DNA of 64,000 nt, taken from NCBI GenBank assembly GCA_963721645.1, contig CAVRJK010000002.1:1736001-1800000 (forward strand), written 5' to 3'. The stretch is from JALZKA01 sp963721645 (GTDB lineage Bacteria; Actinomycetota; Thermoleophilia; Solirubrobacterales; 70-9). The notes under the pieces are model-generated. The model did not search any database, was not told the DNA's origin, and was given only the letters and a program-made list of their open reading frames with translations. The translations under genes were made by a program, and so were the position numbers. Below, one piece after another: positions 16,142-23,873 of this stretch. Position 1 is the first letter of the stretch. Every line of letters starts with the position of its first letter.

Positions 16142-17347
16142 CTACGGGCTCCTCGTGGCGGCCAGCCCCATGTAGAGCTCGGCGGTATCAGCGGCCACGT
16201 CGGCCCAATCGAAGCTCCGGATGTGATCGAGGCCCTCGGCAACCAGACGCTGGCCCAGGTCCTCGTCGCAAAGCACCCGTACCGCGACGTCGGCCAGGGC
16301 CTCTGGGTCGCGGGCGCGGAAACGCAGTCCTGCGCCATCGTCGGGCACGACTTCGCGCAGGCCGCCCGTATCGGCAACGATGCACGGACAGCCCGACGCC
16401 ATCGCCTCGAGCGCGACAAGCCCGAACGGCTCGTAGATCGAGGGCACCACGCACACGTCGGCAATGCGGTAGAGCGAATGAAGGACGTCGTCGCCGATCC
16501 AACCCAGAAACGTCCCGTGCTCGCGGAGACCGAGTTCGTCGGCCTGGCGGTGGAGCTCGGCCTCGTGCGTGCCGGAGCCGGCGACCAGGAACCGCGTGCC
16601 GGGTGCCTCGGCGATCACCCTGGGCATTGCCTCAAGCGCCAACTGGAATCCCTTCTCGTAGACGAGGCGGCCGATCAGGAGGACCAGCTTCTCGTCCGGC
16701 TTGGCGAACTCAGAGCGAAGCCTTGCCAGCTCCGGCTCCTCGTGAAAGCGCAGGTCGCCAGGATCGATGCCGTTCGGGATCACGGAGATGCGCTCCTCGT
16801 CGACTCCGAAGATGTCGGCGATCTGCTCGCTCATGTAGTAGGAGCAGGCGATCACCCGGTCGGAGCGGTTGGTGATCCAGCGCTCGACTCCGTGGATGTA
16901 CGACTGGGGATGCTTGTCGACCCAGCCCTGATGGCGCCCGTGCTCGGTCGCGTGGATCGTGGTGACCAGCGGGCAGTCGAAGCGGCGTGCGAGGTGGTCG
17001 CAAGCCATCGCAACGAGCCAATCGTGGCCGTGGACGATGTCGAACTCGTAGGTATCTCCCAGCTCGACACCAGCCGCGAGCATGTCGGAATTCATTCGCT
17101 CGACCCAGGCGACGAACTCGCCGAGCTCGGTCGGGCGTTTTGGCTCGAGCACACGGTGGATCCGCACACCGTTCACCACCTCGTCGGCGGGTGACTCCTC
17201 GCCGCCGCGGGTGAGCACGTGCACTTCAACGCCGCGATCGATCAGGCCTTCGGAGAGCTTGCGCACGTGTCGTGCGAGCCCTCCCTCGATAAGGGGTGGG
17301 TACTCCCAGGAGAGGATGAGGATCCGTTGCGAGGAGTCTTGGCTCAT
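16142..17347 (-). CDS. GT4-family glycosyltransferase, glycogen synthase / Rv3032-like alpha-1,4-glucosyltransferase
   Basis: The 401-residue protein is a two-domain GT-B enzyme: N-terminal acceptor domain (ILSWEYPPLIEGGLARHVRKLSEGL, then IVHGHDWLVAMAC and TTIHATEHGRHQGW) and C-terminal nucleotide-sugar domain (VLLIGRLVYEKGFQLALEAM, FLGWIGDD, and the EX7E motif in PSIYEPFGLVALEAMASG). These features match the bacterial GT4 glucan synthases, including Rv3032 of M. tuberculosis, which extends the alpha-1,4-glucan of methylglucose lipopolysaccharide. The start overlaps the stop of the GH57 branching-enzyme gene by 4 bases (ATGA), indicating coupled expression and joint action on one alpha-glucan. 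Product could be ordinary glycogen instead. Confidence 0.9.
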   Translation of the reverse strand: MSQDSSQRILILSWEYPPLIEGGLARHVRKLSEGLIDRGVEVHVLTRGGEESPADEVVNGVRIHRVLEPKRPTELGEFVAWVERMNSDMLAAGVELGDTYEFDIVHGHDWLVAMACDHLARRFDCPLVTTIHATEHGRHQGWVDKHPQSYIHGVERWITNRSDRVIACSYYMSEQIADIFGVDEERISVIPNGIDPGDLRFHEEPELARLRSEFAKPDEKLVLLIGRLVYEKGFQLALEAMPRVIAEAPGTRFLVAGSGTHEAELHRQADELGLREHGTFLGWIGDDVLHSLYRIADVCVVPSIYEPFGLVALEAMASGCPCIVADTGGLREVVPDDGAGLRFRARDPEALADVAVRVLCDEDLGQRLVAEGLDHIRSFDWADVAADTAELYMGLAATRSP

Positions 17348-18732
17348 GGGGCAGTCAGCGGGGCGAGGCTGAGATCAGGCGCCAGATTACGTAGCTCAGG
17401 CCCTGGCGTGGGCGCCGAGTGTATGGCGTCGAGCATGGCCCGGGCGTGATCGGTTACCCGGACGAACGGGTAGTCCCCCGCCTGGCGCCGCTTGTCCAGA
17501 AATGCCCAATCGCTGGCCTGCAGCGCCAAGAGTTCGCGTGCCGCGCGCTCCGCACGCTCCGGGGTCAGGCTCCGGGCGCTGAGTTCGCGCACCAATCTCA
17601 GCTCGAGGCGCCGGGCGCCCCACGCGAGGTCGGACACCTCGGGAGAGTCCCAGGTCGAGAGATCCTTGTGCTCGCCCCAACTGGAGCGATGGATCGGTCG
17701 ACTCTCCGGCTGCGCGCGCTCGAGGGCCTGCGAAAGCGTCACGAGCTCCACTCCCCCGCCCTCAGCGCAGCGGACCACTTCGGCGAGCCATTCGGGGCCT
17801 TCCCACCACCAGTGCCCGAGGAGCTCGGTATCGATCGCGAAGACCATGAGACCTTCCGCGCCAGTCCGCTTTCGATAGCCGGCCAGGCGCTCTGAAACCG
17901 AGCCGACGAACTCTCGCGCCTGCTCACGGGCCCGCGCCGCGCCCGCCTCGGGATCGCGGATCTCCCCGCCGATCGACCAAACGCGAGCGCCCCTGAGCGA
18001 TTCGCGGTGAAAGTCCGTGTGGCCCGGGTCGGAGGGGTACCCGTCGAGCGACCACAGCCACGACACCGCCTCCCAGTCGATCGGGAAGGCCACGGGCCCC
18101 GCTTCGGTCGAGATCGGCCGAAGCGCCGCCAACGGCTCCTCGTGTGCTGAGGCGTCGACGCAGAAATGGGTCAGGCCATGGCGGGCCACCAGCTCTTCGA
18201 GGCCGGGCGCATATGCGCATTCGGGCAGCCAAATGCCGGCCGGCTCGCCGAAGCGCCGGCGGTGGGACCGGAGCGCCGAGTCGATCTGTGCGTCCCGGGC
18301 CGCGTCGGTCGCGAGCAGCGGCAAGACGGCGTGTGTTGCGCTCGAGGTCATTAGCGATACCCGCCCCGCACGCGACGCCTCCTGAAAGGCTTCAAGCGGG
18401 GTATCGAACTCACGGAGCCGTGCGAGTCCCCGGCGATAGCGCTCTGCCTCGTCCAGACACGGCGCGCGGAACGCACCGTCCTGCTCCTCTGCGTCCTTGA
18501 GACACGAACCCAGACGGAACTCCTCGCCGAACGCTTCGAGGCGCTCACCCAGCCCCGGAGCCTCCAGCTGGTCGGCCAAGACCGGCGTAACCGTCATCGT
18601 CAGGCGATCGGCGACCTCCAAAACCGGCAGGTAGGAGCGAAGCACGGCGTCGAAGAGCCACTCTTCGCCAAAGGGATATGTGCCGAAGCCCTCGACGTAG
18701 GGCATGTGTGAGTGGAGAACCATGGCCAGCAT
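17344..18732 (-). CDS. GH57 1,4-alpha-glucan branching enzyme (Rv3031-like)
   Basis: This GH57 enzyme would create alpha-1,6 branches. From the ATG at 18732 it has 462 residues with the family start LAMVLHSHMPYVEG, the nucleophile in GIWLPECAYAPG (Glu171), the acid/base in FAIDTELLGHWWWEG (Asp301), and the helical C-terminal domain with SSWGEHKDLSTW and SDWAFLDKRRQAGDYP, all typical of the DUF1957/branching subgroup. It overlaps the GT4 gene by 4 bases. The frame stays open upstream through three copies of a 58-60 base repeat (reading EGKVPDPSS), so the native leader may have been replaced by repeats. No clear Shine-Dalgarno precedes 18732, which leaves the start uncertain. Confidence 0.88.
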   Translation of the reverse strand: MLAMVLHSHMPYVEGFGTYPFGEEWLFDAVLRSYLPVLEVADRLTMTVTPVLADQLEAPGLGERLEAFGEEFRLGSCLKDAEEQDGAFRAPCLDEAERYRRGLARLREFDTPLEAFQEASRAGRVSLMTSSATHAVLPLLATDAARDAQIDSALRSHRRRFGEPAGIWLPECAYAPGLEELVARHGLTHFCVDASAHEEPLAALRPISTEAGPVAFPIDWEAVSWLWSLDGYPSDPGHTDFHRESLRGARVWSIGGEIRDPEAGAARAREQAREFVGSVSERLAGYRKRTGAEGLMVFAIDTELLGHWWWEGPEWLAEVVRCAEGGGVELVTLSQALERAQPESRPIHRSSWGEHKDLSTWDSPEVSDLAWGARRLELRLVRELSARSLTPERAERAARELLALQASDWAFLDKRRQAGDYPFVRVTDHARAMLDAIHSAPTPGPELRNLAPDLSLAPLTAP

Positions 18733-18748
18733 CCCGGCAGGCTCGTCA

Positions 18749-18932
18749 GAGGAGGGGTCAGGCACCTTGCCCTCCGTGAGCGCGATCTCCCGGCGAACGA
18801 CCGGTTCTGAGGAGGGGTCAGGCACCTTGCCCTCCGTGACGCGATCTCCCGGCAACGACCGGTTCTGAGGAGGGGTCAGGCACCTTGCCCTCCGTGACGC
18901 GATCTCCCGGCGAAGACCGGGTGCCAGACCCC
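18749..18932. repeat. Three tandem 58-60 base repeats with mixed GGGGTC/GGCACC half-sites
   Basis: GGGGTCAGGCACC begins each unit at 18754, 18814 and 18872 (periods 60 and 58), followed by a shared sequence containing TTGCCCTCCGTGA and GCGATCTCCCGG. The array closes with the inverse mixed element GGTGCCAGACCCC at 18920-18932. It occupies the gap between the methyltransferase end and the GH57 start. The unequal periods and lack of spacer diversity rule out CRISPR. Confidence 0.88.
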
Positions 18933-18935
18933 AAC

Positions 18936-19691
18936 TCACGCCGTCAGCACGGCAAGGAAGTCGAGCGCCTTGTCCATGTCGCACTCGGTCTCGTCTCGCA
19001 AGGAGAAGTCCGACGCTGCGATCGCCGGCGTGAAGCGGTCGTAGAACGGCTTGGTCAGGCGCGTCGCCTTATGGATTCGGTCCCAGCCCAGGTCCAGTGC
19101 GATCTCATGCACACGGAGCTTTCGCGCGTGGAAAAGGCCAAGAAGCCTCACCTCGGCGAAGTGGGGCTCGAGGAGCTCGCGGTACTCCCCCGCCGTGTAC
19201 TCGCGAAGGTGCCACGGGTTCTCAGACTTCTCCGCGCCTTCCGGAGCGAGCGTCAAACGGTTTGGCGTCGAGACAAAGGCGAGCGGCGCGGCGGTCGCGA
19301 TCTGGGCGAGGAGAGCAGCCGGATCGTGGATGTGCTCGATCGTCTGCAGGAATACGACGGCGTCGCATGGCTCGGAGTAGTCCTCGACGAGCCCCCGCTC
19401 GAAGCGCAGGTTCGGAGCCGCGTAGCGGAGGCGGGCGTGCTCGTGCGCCTCGGGATTGGCGTCGACGCCGACAACCTGCGCCGCGGTACGCGCGAGCGTC
19501 GCCGAGCCGTAGCCCTCACCGCAGGCGAGGTCAGCCACCCGCAAGCCGCGCGTGCGTGCGGCGATCCACTCGTACACGGCCACATGGCGGCGGTACCAGT
19601 AGTTCTCCTCCGGTACGTCGGGAAGCGTGCGCTCGCCGGTCAGAGCAAGCGGCGGTACCCCTTCGGGCTGATTTTCCTGCACATAGGCCAT
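18936..19691 (-). CDS. SAM-dependent methyltransferase, Rv3030-like
   Basis: The 251-residue class I methyltransferase begins MAYVQENQPEGVPPLALTGERTLP, then ENYWYRRHVAVYEWIA, motif I VADLACGEGYGSATLA, acidic loop GVDANPEAHEHAR, VVFLQTIEHIHDPAALL and FVSTPNRLTLAP, and NPWHLREYTAGEYRELL. This order, especially 'TGERT-P...ENYW-RRH' and 'STPNR-T..P...NP-H-RE', is the signature I recall for Rv3030, the MGLP O-methyltransferase. The ATG at 19691 was chosen because upstream sequence is antisense to the divergent gene. It heads a minus-strand run into the GH57 and GT4 genes, separated by the repeat array. Predicted role: O-methylation of the glucan made by those enzymes. Confidence 0.87.
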   Translation of the reverse strand: MAYVQENQPEGVPPLALTGERTLPDVPEENYWYRRHVAVYEWIAARTRGLRVADLACGEGYGSATLARTAAQVVGVDANPEAHEHARLRYAAPNLRFERGLVEDYSEPCDAVVFLQTIEHIHDPAALLAQIATAAPLAFVSTPNRLTLAPEGAEKSENPWHLREYTAGEYRELLEPHFAEVRLLGLFHARKLRVHEIALDLGWDRIHKATRLTKPFYDRFTPAIAASDFSLRDETECDMDKALDFLAVLTA

Positions 19692-19736
19692 CTGGGGTGG
19701 TTGATCGTATGGGGGTGGGGCTACCCTCTCCGCCCT

Positions 19737-20666
19737 ATGCCGGCCTCTCCCACGGCGACTCCGGAGCACATCCGGGACGTAAACGAGCGCTATCACGACT
19801 GCGCCGCATCCTCCTACGACGCCAAGTGGGGGATCGACTTCGGCGATATTGGACGCGACCAGACGCGCCAGAAGCTCGTCAAGGCGCTGGGCGAACTGCC
19901 TGAGGAGCCGTTCGGCGACGCCCTCGAGATCGGCTCTGGCACCGGCTACTTCTCGCTCAACCTGATGCAGGAGGGCCTGATCTCCAATCTCGTGGCTACG
20001 GACGTATCCACGGGCATGCTCGAGAGCTTGTCCCGGACCGCGGCCACGCTTAGGCTTGCGGAGCGTGTCGAGACGCGCCAAGCCGACGCCGAGGATCTCC
20101 CGTTCGAGGACGAGAGTTTCGATCTGGTTCTCGGCCATGCGGTCCTCCACCACATCCCGGATCTGGCCAAGGCCTTCTCGGAGTTCCAGCGCGTGCTGCG
20201 CCCCGGCGGAGCGATTGTGTTTTGCGGCGAACCGTCGGCCTACGGCGATCGCCTTGCCTCAATACCCAAGCGGGTAGGAGCGGCGAGCGCACCGGCGTGG
20301 CGGACGCTGATGCGCGCGCGTCCGGCCGAGGACAACGACGCCCATGAGCACCCGCACGACGGCCATGGGCTCGAAAGCGAAGTGGACGTCCACGCGTTCG
20401 ACCCGGCCGCTCTCCGCGATTGGATGACCGAGGAAGGCTTTGCCGACATCCGCGTCCAGGGCGAGGAACTACTGGCGAACATGTACGGGTGGATTCTTCG
20501 CTCGCTGGAATCGAGCGCGGCTCCCGAGGATGTTCCCTTTGCCTGGCGCCGGTTCGCGTTCCGAAGCTACATCGCGCTGCAAAAGCTCGACGTCGCCCTC
20601 CTCGAGCCGCGACTGCCCGCGCAGCTCTTCTACAACCTCGTACTCAGCGCCCGCAAGCCCGCTTAG
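19737..20666 (+). CDS. Class I SAM-dependent methyltransferase, substrate unknown
   Basis: The 309-residue protein has a typical class I core: motif I ALEIGSGTGYFSLNLM (near residue 60), VATDVSTGMLE, ADAEDLPFEDESFDLVLGHAVLHHIPDLAKAFSEFQRVLRPGG, then an unusual C-terminal region with a His-rich acidic insert (DNDAHEHPHDGHG) and a helical tail (FRSYIALQKLDVALLEPRLPAQLFYNLV) that may contact membrane or lipid. The N-terminus (VNERYHDCAASSYDAKWGIDFG) is a recognisable actinobacterial subgroup of unknown substrate. It is divergent from the Rv3030-like gene with 45 bases between, so a second methylation in the same pathway is possible but unproven. Confidence 0.82.
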   Translation: MPASPTATPEHIRDVNERYHDCAASSYDAKWGIDFGDIGRDQTRQKLVKALGELPEEPFGDALEIGSGTGYFSLNLMQEGLISNLVATDVSTGMLESLSRTAATLRLAERVETRQADAEDLPFEDESFDLVLGHAVLHHIPDLAKAFSEFQRVLRPGGAIVFCGEPSAYGDRLASIPKRVGAASAPAWRTLMRARPAEDNDAHEHPHDGHGLESEVDVHAFDPAALRDWMTEEGFADIRVQGEELLANMYGWILRSLESSAAPEDVPFAWRRFAFRSYIALQKLDVALLEPRLPAQLFYNLVLSARKPA

Positions 20667-20672
20667 CGCGAG

Positions 20673-22412
20673 CTAGCCGAACGTAAACGCGTAGCCCGAG
20701 ATGCCGGGGGCGAACCGAAGCGTCAGCGTGTGCTCGCCCGCCTTGTCCAACTCGACGAGCCGGTAGAGCCGCTCCTTCGAGATCTCGGCCACCCCGCCTG
20801 AAACGTCTGAGCCCGCGTCGGACCGTGAAACGGGCTTCCCGTCGAGAAGTACCTCCACGGGCTTGGGGCCGCCCTCGGCACCGAGAACGAGGAAGACGTT
20901 CTTGGCCTGGAAGCGGAAACTGATCTCCGAGCCCGCGAGCGAGGTGGCGTCGTCGTCAGAGACATCCCAGGCGCCGTCGAAGGCGAACTCGTTGAGGCTG
21001 AGCGATCCAGCCTCGGGCGCATCGAAATCGGACTTGCCGTTACGGACCGGCTCGACCCAGCCCTCGGCACGGAGCGATCCCAGGTAGGTCTCGGGCGTCA
21101 TCAGATTCGGGTCGATGCGCTCAGCCGTGGCCTCTGCCTCTTGCCCCAGATCGGCGTCGCCCGCTTCGGCGAGAAGCGACCGGATTGCCTGCTCCGTCTC
21201 GTCGTAGGAGCCTTCGCCGAAGTGCGTGTAGCGAACCTGCCCGTTGGCGTCGATCAGGTATTTCGCCGGCCAGAACTGGTTGCCCCAGGCTGTCCAGGTC
21301 GCGAGCTCGTTGTCCTGGACCACCGGGTACTCGATCTCGTTGTCGTCGATCGCGTCCTCGACATTCGAGGCCTCCTTTTCGAAGGGGAACTCGGGCGCGT
21401 GGACGCCGACGATGGTGAGACCGTCCTCCCGGTACTCCTCGTCCCAGGCCTTGAGGTACGGCAGCGTGCGGATGCAGTTGATGCAGGTGTAGGTCCAGAA
21501 GTCGATCAGGACCACGTTGCCCTGCTCGATCTCGTTTGCGATCGTGATCGGCTCCGAGTCCGTGTTGAACCATTGCTGGGTTCCCGTGAATTCCGGAGCG
21601 AGTCCGAGCTCCGGCAGGACGATGTCGGGCTCGACCACCTGGTCGGGTTCGACCGCAATCGGGCTGTCTCCTCCGCCCCGCACCTCGGCGAGCTGATCCG
21701 CGAGCGAGTCGGATTCCTCGAGGTCGGCTGTCGGGTTGACGAGGAACGAGGGCAGATCGTCGGCGATCGCAGTCTGGAAGCGGATGTCGAGGTCCGCCGA
21801 CATCGCGACGGCGGTCAGGACCATCAAGGCCCCCATCGCCGCCTGGACGCGGTTACGCCACGATCCCATGCCGTCGATCAGCTTGCGGCCGCCGAGCATC
21901 AATGCGTAAAGGACGGCGCCCGAGCCGATGGCGTACGCGAACGCGACCGCGAGCTTGCCCGCGGTGAAGTCTTGCGACGCCGACACAGTGATCACCCCGG
22001 CGAGGATCGGTCCGGCGCACGGGGCGTAGACAAGACCGAGACTCGTTCCAAGACCAAATCCAGGCCAGAACCCATCACCCTTGGAGCGCGCCGGGCCGGG
22101 AACGATCCGACTGATGAACGCCTCGAGCCGATCCGCCAGGGGCGGCACCAAAAGCACGATCCCAAAGACGAAGAGTGTCCCGATCGCTACCCAGCGGACG
22201 AGGTCGTTGGGAAGGCCTAGCGCGTCGATCACATAGACCAGCGCGACGGTCGCGAAGGTGAACGCGACGACGATGCCGGTCACGACGCCCAGTGGGCGCC
22301 TGCGTCCGCCCGTTATCCCTGCAGACAGCACCGCGGGGAGAATCGGAAGCACGCAGGGGCTGAGAGCCGTACCGGCACCCGCCAAGAGCGCAAAGAAGAT
22401 CAGAAGTGTCAT
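20673..22412 (-). CDS. dipZ: DipZ-type fusion: CcdA membrane domain, thioredoxin domain, C-terminal carbohydrate-module-like domain
   Basis: This 579-residue protein moves reducing equivalents across the membrane. Domain order: CcdA/DsbD-type six-helix region (residues 1-210) with Cys20 in SPCVLP and Cys132 in APCAGP as the redox pair; a linker; an extracytoplasmic thioredoxin/TlpA-like domain (about 270-430) with CxxC in FWTYTCINCIRTLP (Cys310, Cys313) and WPAKYLID; and a beta-rich C-terminal domain (about 455-579) resembling the CBM-like module of mycobacterial DipZ (Rv2874). Expected roles are thiol-disulfide maintenance outside the cell and c-type cytochrome maturation. It converges on the methyltransferase gene with a 6-base gap. 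Confidence 0.92.
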   Translation of the reverse strand: MTLLIFFALLAGAGTALSPCVLPILPAVLSAGITGGRRRPLGVVTGIVVAFTFATVALVYVIDALGLPNDLVRWVAIGTLFVFGIVLLVPPLADRLEAFISRIVPGPARSKGDGFWPGFGLGTSLGLVYAPCAGPILAGVITVSASQDFTAGKLAVAFAYAIGSGAVLYALMLGGRKLIDGMGSWRNRVQAAMGALMVLTAVAMSADLDIRFQTAIADDLPSFLVNPTADLEESDSLADQLAEVRGGGDSPIAVEPDQVVEPDIVLPELGLAPEFTGTQQWFNTDSEPITIANEIEQGNVVLIDFWTYTCINCIRTLPYLKAWDEEYREDGLTIVGVHAPEFPFEKEASNVEDAIDDNEIEYPVVQDNELATWTAWGNQFWPAKYLIDANGQVRYTHFGEGSYDETEQAIRSLLAEAGDADLGQEAEATAERIDPNLMTPETYLGSLRAEGWVEPVRNGKSDFDAPEAGSLSLNEFAFDGAWDVSDDDATSLAGSEISFRFQAKNVFLVLGAEGGPKPVEVLLDGKPVSRSDAGSDVSGGVAEISKERLYRLVELDKAGEHTLTLRFAPGISGYAFTFG

Positions 22413-22526
22413 GGGTCAAACGGCCGGACGCTGGTCCCCGCCATCTCTTCTACGCAGTCCCGTTCAGCTCGGATGCGTTACACCGGCGGCGGCGCCGGTG
22501 CGGTTTCGCCCTAAGGTGCGCTTTTC

Positions 22527-23873
22527 ATGCCCCCCTTCGATGTAGCCGTTGTAGGCGCCGGCATCGCCGGACTGACCGCCGCACGCCGCCTGTCAGACGG
22601 CGGCGCGGACGTCGTGGTGCTCGAAGCGTCGGACCGGGTCGGCGGGAGAACCGTCAACGAGGCCATCTCGGACACCGAGAGAACCGAGATGGGCGGCCAG
22701 TGGGTCGGGCCGACTCAGGACCGCGTGCTGGCTCTGATAGCGGAGCTGGACCTGAAGACGTTTCCGACCCGCACGGACGGTCAGAACGTGATCGAAACGA
22801 ACGGGCGGCTGCGGCGCTACCGCGGCACGATCCCCAAGCTGTCCCCCATCGCGCTCGCGGACCTCGCCGTCGCCCGGCTGAAGCTTGGTCGCGCGATGCG
22901 GAAGGTCGACCCGTCCGCGCCCTGGCTGGCTGACGGGGCGGCTGAGCTGGACGCGCGCACGTTCGGCGACTGGATCGAGCGCAACACACGTACGAGCGTG
23001 GCGCGCGAGATGATCGCACTGAGCTGCAAGACCGTCTGGGGCGCGGAGCCCGATGAGCTCTCGCTCCTGTGGGCGCTCGCCTACATGGGCGCGGGAGGTG
23101 GCCTCGAGAAGCTCCTGGACGTCGAGGGCGGCGCCCAGCAGGACCGGGTTGTCGGAGGCTCGGCGCTGATCGCCGAGCGGATGGCGGCCGACCTGGGTGA
23201 GCGCGTCCGGTTGGAGTGCCCGGCAACGCGGGTGCGGCAAACCGATGACGGCGTCGAGATAGCGGTCGCCGGCGAGATGGTCGAGGCGAGGCGAGCGGTC
23301 CTGGCGGTTCCGCCGGCGCTACTTCGCAACATCGAGTTCACACCCGGGCTGCCAACGGATCACGCGGCGCTTGCGCGCGCTTGGAGGGGGGGCAACCTGA
23401 TCAAGGTCACCGCCCTTTATTCGACGCCGTTCTGGCGTGAGGAGGGCCTCAGCGGCGAGGCTGTCGGCACGACGGGTGCCGTGAGCATCACCTTCGACAA
23501 CACCCCGCCATCGGACTCGCCCGGCGCGCTGGTCGGCTTCGTCGGCGGCGACGATGCGCCGGGCTATGCGGAACTTCCGCCCGAGGGGCGACGTGAGGTG
23601 GCGCTCGGTGGGTTCGCACGCCTCTTCGGCCCCAAGGCGCTTGACGCCGAGCGGTTTCTCGAGCACGACTGGCTCGCCTCCGAGTGGGCGCGTGGAGGCC
23701 CTGTGTCGAATTTGGCCCCCGGAGCCCTCGCAAAGCACGGCAGCGCCCTGCGTGAGCCGGCCGGCCATCTTCATTTCGCCGCCACGGAGTACGCATCGAC
23801 ATGGTGTGGCTATATGGACGGCGCTGTGCGCTCCGGCGAAGCTGCCGCGGCGGCGATCCTTGCCTCAGCGTGA
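22527..23873 (+). CDS. FAD-dependent monoamine oxidase-family flavoprotein
   Basis: The 448-residue flavoprotein has the N-terminal FAD motif VAVVGAGIAGLTAARRL, the downstream GGRTVNE signature and EMGGQWVGPTQDRVLAL, a substrate domain, and the C-terminal LHFAATEYASTWCGYMDGAVRSGEAAA that closes the FAD site. This is the flavin amine oxidase pattern. The usual segment carrying covalently bound flavin in MAO-type enzymes (a Cys before the final FAD motif) reads RGGPVSNLAPG here, so FAD is probably non-covalent. The substrate amine is unknown. It overlaps the end of the convergent cyclase gene by 9 bases. Confidence 0.88.
   Translation: MPPFDVAVVGAGIAGLTAARRLSDGGADVVVLEASDRVGGRTVNEAISDTERTEMGGQWVGPTQDRVLALIAELDLKTFPTRTDGQNVIETNGRLRRYRGTIPKLSPIALADLAVARLKLGRAMRKVDPSAPWLADGAAELDARTFGDWIERNTRTSVAREMIALSCKTVWGAEPDELSLLWALAYMGAGGGLEKLLDVEGGAQQDRVVGGSALIAERMAADLGERVRLECPATRVRQTDDGVEIAVAGEMVEARRAVLAVPPALLRNIEFTPGLPTDHAALARAWRGGNLIKVTALYSTPFWREEGLSGEAVGTTGAVSITFDNTPPSDSPGALVGFVGGDDAPGYAELPPEGRREVALGGFARLFGPKALDAERFLEHDWLASEWARGGPVSNLAPGALAKHGSALREPAGHLHFAATEYASTWCGYMDGAVRSGEAAAAAILASA

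Noticed and set aside
18749..18932. CRISPR array
   Set aside because: There are only three units with periods of 60 and 58 bases, the repeats fill nearly the whole unit, and there are no distinct spacers or cas genes.
17344..18984. GH57 protein starting at 18984 with an 84-residue repeat-encoded leader
   Set aside because: The extra N-terminus overlaps the end of the methyltransferase gene and is translated repeats without similarity to GH57 proteins. The family start matches the ATG at 18732, although the absence of a ribosome-binding site leaves some doubt.
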